Shown here: one piece after another, positions 59,582 to 64,000 of the stretch | How the letters are laid out: every line of letters begins with the position of its first letter | How positions within the stretch are numbered: position 1 is the stretch's first letter | NCBI GenBank assembly: GCA_036406655.1 | Contig: DASXAP010000039.1 | Location: forward strand, 1-64,000 | Direction: 5' to 3' | DNA length: 64,000 bases | Source of the DNA: VAZQ01 sp036406655 | Lineage (GTDB): Bacteria > Pseudomonadota > Alphaproteobacteria > Rhizobiales > Xanthobacteraceae | The notes under the pieces: model-generated | The model's input: the letters and a program-made list of their open reading frames with translations, nothing else | What the model was told of the DNA's origin: nothing | The model's database searches: none | Program-made: the position numbers and the translations under genes

Positions 59582-60132
59582 CGCATCAGCGGGCTGCCCT
59601 CGAGCGTGTCGAACGTTCCGGCGCCGCGCTTGCCTGCACTCGATGCGTCCGGCACGACCGGCGTAGTGCCGAGCACCTCGCTCAGCGTGGGGCCGGCCGG
59701 CCGTGGGCCATCTGCGGCCGCGTCGCAGACCTGCTTGCCTATTTTCGAAGCGTGACTGTGTCCCGCCTTGACCTGCTGGATCGCCTCGGCGGGAACCCCG
59801 CATATCGACTTGCGCTCCTCCAGGGCCTTGAGCATCTTGCCTTCGGCGGCCAGAAACACCTTGAAAAGCTTGCACAATTGTTCAGGACCGACCTTCTTCT
59901 TGCCGGCTGCCTGCAAAGCCTGGCCGTGCTTGCCCGCCTCGTCCCGATAGGTCAGCAGCTCCTGGCAGGCCGCAGGCGGCTGTTGGGGAGCCCCGAACGG
60001 AGAGCCCGGTATGCCGGGGGACATGCCTGGAGACCCGGGCATTCCCGGCATGCCGCCGAACTGTGCGGCGGCCGGTCCCAGCGGCACCACGGCAAGCGCA
60101 AGCACGATTGGCACAGCCCGGCTGAGCGGCAT
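59578..60132 (-). CDS. Exported hypothetical protein coupled to ubiA
   Basis: This 184-residue protein has a signal peptide (1-23, ending PAAA), a Met-Gly-Pro-rich stretch (PGMPGSPGMSPGIPGSPFG) and a helical domain with several cysteines (AACQELLTYRD, EQLCKLFKVFLAAE, KSICGVPAEAIQQV, GKQVCDAAA). Homologues occur next to ubiA in Bradyrhizobium relatives; no function is known to me. The ATG at 60132 is preferred to longer starts because it begins the signal peptide. It overlaps ubiA by 4 bp. Confidence 0.8.
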   Translation of the reverse strand: MPLSRAVPIVLALAVVPLGPAAAQFGGMPGMPGSPGMSPGIPGSPFGAPQQPPAACQELLTYRDEAGKHGQALQAAGKKKVGPEQLCKLFKVFLAAEGKMLKALEERKSICGVPAEAIQQVKAGHSHASKIGKQVCDAAADGPRPAGPTLSEVLGTTPVVPDASSAGKRGAGTFDTLEGSPLMR

Positions 60133-60373
60133 GGCAAGATTCCCCGGAGCCCCATGGACCTCGAGTGGTCCGGCGGCCCCCGGCAGATACCGCCTCCAGA
60201 TTTCGGCGATAACAAGACCGGAGGCGGCCCGGGCAAGCGCCGGCCCAACAAGGTCGGGCCGCGTCCGGCCATAACGTTCCACTGCGATAAGTCCAGCAGC
60301 CCGTTTCACCGCCGCCGCCGTTTGCTCCCGCGGCTATTGGTACGGCGGCAGAGACCGGGTAACGCAGTCAGCC

Positions 60374-61132
60374 ATGCCCCGCTACGATTTCCGCAGCCCC
60401 CGTGTCTACGTTGACGCACCCCTCGGCGCGGGCACCACGCTGGCACTCGACGCCACGCAGGCGAATTACCTGGGCAACGTGCTCCGCCTGCGGGACGGCG
60501 ACAAGGTGCTGGTCTTCAACGGTTCTGACGGGGAGTGGCAGGGCCGGCTGGTGCGCGCGGGCCGGCGCCGGGCTGCGCTTGCTCTCGACAACCGCACCCG
60601 GGCGCAGACCGCCGCGCTCGATCTGCACTATCTGTTCGCCCCATTGAAGCATGCGCGGCTCGACTACATGGTGCAGAAGGCGGTCGAGATGGGTGCCTCG
60701 CGTCTGCAGCCCGTCATTACCCGCCACACCCAGCCTGCACGCGTGAATCTCGACCGCGTGCGCGCGAATGCGATCGAGGCGGCCGAGCAGTGCGGGATCC
60801 TCACGCTACCGCAGATCGGAGCGCTGCTCGGCTTCGAGGCAATGATCGCCGCGCGTGACACCGCTCGCCTGCTGGTGTTCTGCGACGAGGATGCCGAGGT
60901 GAAGGACCCGGTTGCCGCGCTTGCGGCAGCGGACGGACCACGGAGCGGCCCTGCTGTCCCGCTGGCAGTGCTGATCGGGCCGGAAGGCGGCTTTGCCGCA
61001 GACGAGCGATCCGTTCTCCTGGCCCAGCCGAACGTGGTGCGGCTCGCGCTTGGGCCGCGCATCCTGCGCGCCGATACCGCGGCAGTTGCGGCGCTGGCCT
61101 TGGTTGGGGCAGTGCTGGGCGATTGGCGGTAG
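60374..61132 (+). CDS. rsmE: 16S rRNA (uracil1498-N3)-methyltransferase RsmE
   Basis: This 252-residue SPOUT-family methyltransferase acts on U1498 of 16S rRNA. It has an N-terminal PUA-like domain (NYLGNVLRLRDGDKVLVFNG) and a SPOUT knot domain with MVQKAVEMGASRLQPVITRHTQ, the SAM-binding LIGPEGGF and LGPRILRADTA at the C-terminus. It is divergent from the ubiA-linked hypothetical gene and 134 bp before hisZ. Confidence 0.95.
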   Translation: MPRYDFRSPRVYVDAPLGAGTTLALDATQANYLGNVLRLRDGDKVLVFNGSDGEWQGRLVRAGRRRAALALDNRTRAQTAALDLHYLFAPLKHARLDYMVQKAVEMGASRLQPVITRHTQPARVNLDRVRANAIEAAEQCGILTLPQIGALLGFEAMIAARDTARLLVFCDEDAEVKDPVAALAAADGPRSGPAVPLAVLIGPEGGFAADERSVLLAQPNVVRLALGPRILRADTAAVAALALVGAVLGDWR

Positions 61133-61266
61133 GCCGGTCGACGTTTTAATGGAAATTCATGTGGTTGGCATCGCGTTAAGGGCAGCGCCCGTTTGTCGTC
61201 GTAATCGCCGCTGGCCCGTGCTAATCGGCGCCGTGCCTGCAGAAACGAGCGACGCCGCCCCCGCCA

Positions 61267-62424
61267 ATGACATCCGTCAGCATTTTGCCGTCGCCCACCG
61301 GCCCGAGCGATCAGCGGGCAGATGCGCTCCTCGAGCTGTTCGAGCGCGCCGGCTACGTCCGGGTGGCGCCGCCGATCCTGCAGCCGGCGGAGCCGTTCCT
61401 CGACCTTTCCGGCGAGGAGATCCGCAAGAGCATGTATCTCACCAGCGATCCGCAGGGTCGCGAGCTTTGCCTGCGCCCCGATCTGACCATTCCGGTATCG
61501 CGCGTCTATCTGAGCTCTCCTGCCGCCGGCAAGCCGCGCGGATTTTGCTATCTCGGCCCGATTTTTCGCCATCGCCCCGATGCCGCGGTCGAATTCCTGC
61601 AGGCCGGCATCGAGTCCTTTGGTCGCTCCGATACCGCGGCAGCGGACGCGGAGATGCTCGCGCTGGGGCTCGACGCCACCGCCCACTACGGCCTGCCGCA
61701 GCCGGCGATCCGCATCGGCGATGTCGCGCTTTTCTCGGCGCTGGTCGCAGCCCTCGACCTTGCGCCGGTCTGGAAGCGGCGCCTGATCAAGGATTTCAAT
61801 CACAAGACATCGCTCGCGCATGATCTCGAGCGGCTGACCATCAGTGCATCGCACGCCCGGCCGGAATATCAAGGCGTGCTCGCGGCGCTTGCCGGGTCCG
61901 ATCCCAAGGCCGCACACGCGCTGGTCACCGACCTCCTCTCGATCGCGGGCATAACCGCCGTCGGTGGCCGCTCCGCCGGCGAGATTGCCGATCGCTTTCT
62001 CGACCAGGCAGCGCTCGGCGCGCGCGCCTCGCTGCCCAGCGAGACCCGGGCATTGATCGAGAAGTTTCTCGCGATCCGCGGTGACCCCGATGAAACGGCG
62101 GCAGAGCTGCGCGCTTTCGCCCGCGCCAGCAGTGTCGCACTTGATGCGGCGCTCGACCTTTTCGAGAGCCGCACCGGTTTTCTCGCCGCCCGGGGCGTCG
62201 ACGTGTCGCGCATCCGCTTTTCCACCGCATTCGGCCGCGGCCTCGACTACTACAGCGGCTTCGTGTTCGAGCTGCATTCACCGGGAGGCGGTGAAGCTGA
62301 GCCCCTGGTTGCCGGCGGCCGCTACGACGGGCTGCTGTCCCGGCTCGGCAGCGCCCAACCCATTCCCGCTGTCGGTTTCGCGGTCTGGATCGAGCGGCTC
62401 GCCGCGCTGCGGAGCAGAGCATGA
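61267..62424 (+). CDS. hisZ: ATP phosphoribosyltransferase regulatory subunit HisZ
   Basis: This 385-residue histidyl-tRNA-synthetase-like protein lacks synthetase function and regulates HisG in histidine synthesis. Class II synthetase-type motifs remain: GYVRVAPPILQPAEPF, FCYLGPIFRHRP, and the FGRGLDYYSGFVFEL stretch. The anticodon-binding domain of true HisRS is absent, consistent with the length. It overlaps hisG by 4 bp, so the two subunits are coupled. Confidence 0.95.
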   Translation: MTSVSILPSPTGPSDQRADALLELFERAGYVRVAPPILQPAEPFLDLSGEEIRKSMYLTSDPQGRELCLRPDLTIPVSRVYLSSPAAGKPRGFCYLGPIFRHRPDAAVEFLQAGIESFGRSDTAAADAEMLALGLDATAHYGLPQPAIRIGDVALFSALVAALDLAPVWKRRLIKDFNHKTSLAHDLERLTISASHARPEYQGVLAALAGSDPKAAHALVTDLLSIAGITAVGGRSAGEIADRFLDQAALGARASLPSETRALIEKFLAIRGDPDETAAELRAFARASSVALDAALDLFESRTGFLAARGVDVSRIRFSTAFGRGLDYYSGFVFELHSPGGGEAEPLVAGGRYDGLLSRLGSAQPIPAVGFAVWIERLAALRSRA

Positions 62425-63410
62425 CCGCCCCGTTCGTCATCGCGGTGCCGGCCAAGGGTCGGCTGCAGCAGAACGCGGAGTCGTTTTTCGCCCGCGCCGG
62501 CCTCGAGCTTCTGAAGCCGCGGGGCGCCCGCGACTATCGCGGCTCGATCGCGGATATTCCCGGCGTCGAGGTCGCCTATATTTCCGCCGCCGAGATCGTC
62601 ACCATGCTGGCGCAGGGCGCGGTGCATCTCGGGCTCACCGGCGAAGATCTGGTCAGGGAGATGATCCCGGAGGCGGATCGTCACGTCGTCCTCATCAACG
62701 AGCTCGGGTTCGGGCATGCGAGTGTGGCGGTGGCCGTGCCCCAGGCCTGGATCGACGTTCACAGCATGGCCGATCTCGACGATGTGGCCACCGCGTTTCG
62801 GCTCAAGCACGAGCGCAAGATGCGAGTTGCCACGAAATACGTGCATCTGACGCGTCGCTTTTTCTCGGCCCAGGGCATCACCGACTATCGCATCGTCGAA
62901 AGCACCGGCGCGACCGAAGGAGCGCCCGCCGCGGGCACCGCCGAGCTGATCGTCGACATCACGACCACTGGAGCGACGCTTGCGGCCAACGGTCTCAAGG
63001 TGATCGAGGATGGAATCATCCTGCGCTCCCAGGCCAATCTGGTGGCGGCCCGCGCGGCGATCTGGGGCAGCTTCGAACGCGAGCACGCCCGGCTCGTCCT
63101 CGATCGCATTGCCGCGCAAGACCGCGCCCGCGCCTTCCGCGAGGTGCGGGCGCGCTTCGTCGAATGCGATCAGGCATTGCTCTCCGAGCTCAGGCAGCGG
63201 TTCGGGGTCGAGACGCCGTTCGGTGGACCAACCTCGTCCGGCATGATCACCCTGCATTCTCCACCGGAGCACGTGCACGCAACGGCGACCCTGCTGCGGC
63301 AGCGCGGCGCCGAGAACGTCGTGGTCACCGAGCTCGGCTACGTCTTCTCCCGCGCCAACCCGCTCTACGCCAGGCTCGAAGCCGGGCTGCAATCGCCGCA
63401 GTCGGCATGA
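62421..63410 (+). CDS. hisG: ATP phosphoribosyltransferase HisG
   Basis: This 329-residue first enzyme of histidine synthesis condenses ATP and PRPP. It has VIAVPAKGRLQQNAESF, an HLGLTGEDLVREM segment, IVESTGATEGAPAAGTAELIVDITTTGATLAANGLKVI with the PRPP loop, and a C-terminal extension of about 100 residues. Short-form HisG is usually 200-230 residues and needs HisZ. This one is longer but is still encoded with hisZ, as I recall for Bradyrhizobium and Rhodopseudomonas, where HisG is about 325 residues. Confidence 0.94.
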   Translation: MTAPFVIAVPAKGRLQQNAESFFARAGLELLKPRGARDYRGSIADIPGVEVAYISAAEIVTMLAQGAVHLGLTGEDLVREMIPEADRHVVLINELGFGHASVAVAVPQAWIDVHSMADLDDVATAFRLKHERKMRVATKYVHLTRRFFSAQGITDYRIVESTGATEGAPAAGTAELIVDITTTGATLAANGLKVIEDGIILRSQANLVAARAAIWGSFEREHARLVLDRIAAQDRARAFREVRARFVECDQALLSELRQRFGVETPFGGPTSSGMITLHSPPEHVHATATLLRQRGAENVVVTELGYVFSRANPLYARLEAGLQSPQSA

Positions 63411-63412
63411 GG

Positions 63413-64000
63413 TCATGCCGCTCCTTCCGGTGGTCGATCGCAGAAAGCGGCAAAATCGATGGGCCGGCGGCGGTCGAGCGTGCGATGCGCGATCGGCATC
63501 GGATACTTGAGGCCCGTCGCGCAATTGAACAACAGCACCCGCTCGTCGCGGCCGATCCGCCCGTCGGCCACTGCCTGCTTCAACGCGGCATAGGTCGCGG
63601 CCCCCTCGGGGCACATCAGGAAGCCCTCGGCGCGCGCCACCTCCTCGACCGCAGCGGTGATCGCCTCGTCGCCGACCGCGACGGCGAAGCCCTTGCTCGC
63701 GCGCACCGCGCGCAGGATCAGGAAATCGCCGAGCGCCTGCGGCACGCGGATCCCGGCTGCGATAGTGCGCGCTCCATCCCAGCGCGGCGCGTGCTCCTTT
63801 CCGGATTCGAAGGCGCGCACGATCGGTGCGCAGCCCGCCGCCTGCACGGCGACCATGCGCGGGCGCCTGGCGTCGATAAAGCCGATCGCCTCGAGCTCGG
63901 CGAATGCCTTCCACATGCCGATCAGCCCGGTGCCGCCGCCGGTGGGGTAGAGAATCACGTCGGGAAGCTCCCAGCCGAGCTGCTCGGCGAGCTCGATCCC
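63413..64000 (-). CDS. Threonine synthase-like PLP enzyme, partial (5' end outside window)
   Basis: These are the C-terminal 195 residues of a pyridoxal-phosphate fold-type II enzyme; the coding frame runs off the right edge. The phosphate-binding loop is YPTGGGTGLIGMWKAF. VAVQAAGCAPIVRAFESG, IAAGIRVPQALGDFLILRAV and CPEGAATYAALKQAV follow and match threonine synthase of the thermophilic/cysteate-synthase-like type. The catalytic Lys region is outside the window. It is convergent with hisG with only 2 bp between stops. Confidence 0.85.
   Translation of the reverse strand, partial: GIELAEQLGWELPDVILYPTGGGTGLIGMWKAFAELEAIGFIDARRPRMVAVQAAGCAPIVRAFESGKEHAPRWDGARTIAAGIRVPQALGDFLILRAVRASKGFAVAVGDEAITAAVEEVARAEGFLMCPEGAATYAALKQAVADGRIGRDERVLLFNCATGLKYPMPIAHRTLDRRRPIDFAAFCDRPPEGAA

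Noticed and set aside
1..64000. Search for CRISPR arrays, insertion sequences, integrases, tRNA and rRNA genes
   Set aside because: No regularly spaced repeats, transposase motifs, cloverleaf-like sequences or rRNA signatures were seen by reading; a tRNAscan and repeat search would settle the point.

Overview
The window is a high-GC (about two-thirds G+C by eye), densely coded stretch of chromosome, most likely from an alphaproteobacterium of the order Hyphomicrobiales (Bradyrhizobium/Rhodopseudomonas/Xanthobacteraceae-like). The basis is the run ubiA, DUF6101, pmbA, inositol-phosphatase-like, DUF4170, LPLAT, waaA, lpxK, DUF2093, xseA and purD, plus a hisZ-hisG pair in which HisG is about 330 residues long. 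I see no rRNA, tRNA, CRISPR array, insertion sequence or prophage. Nearly all the very long extra reading frames are antisense shadows caused by the high GC.

Region 1 (about 0.3-19.7 kb) holds two facing catabolic and transport clusters. On the + strand are a LivG-LivF-LivH-LivM ABC importer lacking a binding protein, a BKACE/DUF849 beta-keto acid cleavage enzyme and an ACMSD-like amidohydrolase. Facing it is an unbroken 11-gene minus-strand run. In transcription order this is a cyclase-family hydrolase, an alpha/beta hydrolase, a Liv-type binding protein, a fused LivH-LivM permease, LivG, LivF, an orphan RND pump, a MmgE/PrpD protein, a Bug/TctC binding protein, an Asp/Glu-racemase-family enzyme and a D-2-hydroxyacid dehydrogenase. 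Together they look like uptake and stepwise hydrolysis and cleavage of an unidentified organic acid or cyclic compound.

Region 2 (about 19.9-35.3 kb) is a stress or redox island: cytochrome c, a cyclic-nucleotide-gated K+ channel homologue, two Usp proteins, DUF3775, two CBS-BON proteins around an unknown gene, a Lon-like protease with a degenerate P-loop, an MFS transporter, a DUF3141 hydrolase with a PHA-synthase-type Cys-Asp-His set, a cyclic-2,3-diphosphoglycerate-synthase-like GTPase, a DUF6894 protein and a ceramidase-like membrane protein. Three Crp/Fnr-family 14-bp boxes (TTGAT-N4-ATCAA type) sit 56-68 bp upstream of start codons here. They suggest that much of the island is one oxygen- or redox-responsive regulon.

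Region 3 (35.4-41.9 kb) has two divergent split thiamine-diphosphate decarboxylase-like pairs on either side of a second Bug/TctC protein. It also has an FAD oxidoreductase broken by one inserted base and a CelD-type GNAT protein.

Region 4 (41.9-64 kb) is mainly housekeeping. It includes rsmD, rluB-like, tadA, a patatin, an APH-like kinase, a dehalogenase-like hydrolase, purD, xseA, the lipid A/Kdo genes lpxK and waaA with an acyltransferase, pmbA, ubiA, rsmE, hisZ, hisG and the end of a threonine-synthase-like gene cut by the window edge. A cupin and an orphan sugar-type binding protein lie between purD and xseA and look like an insertion into the conserved order.
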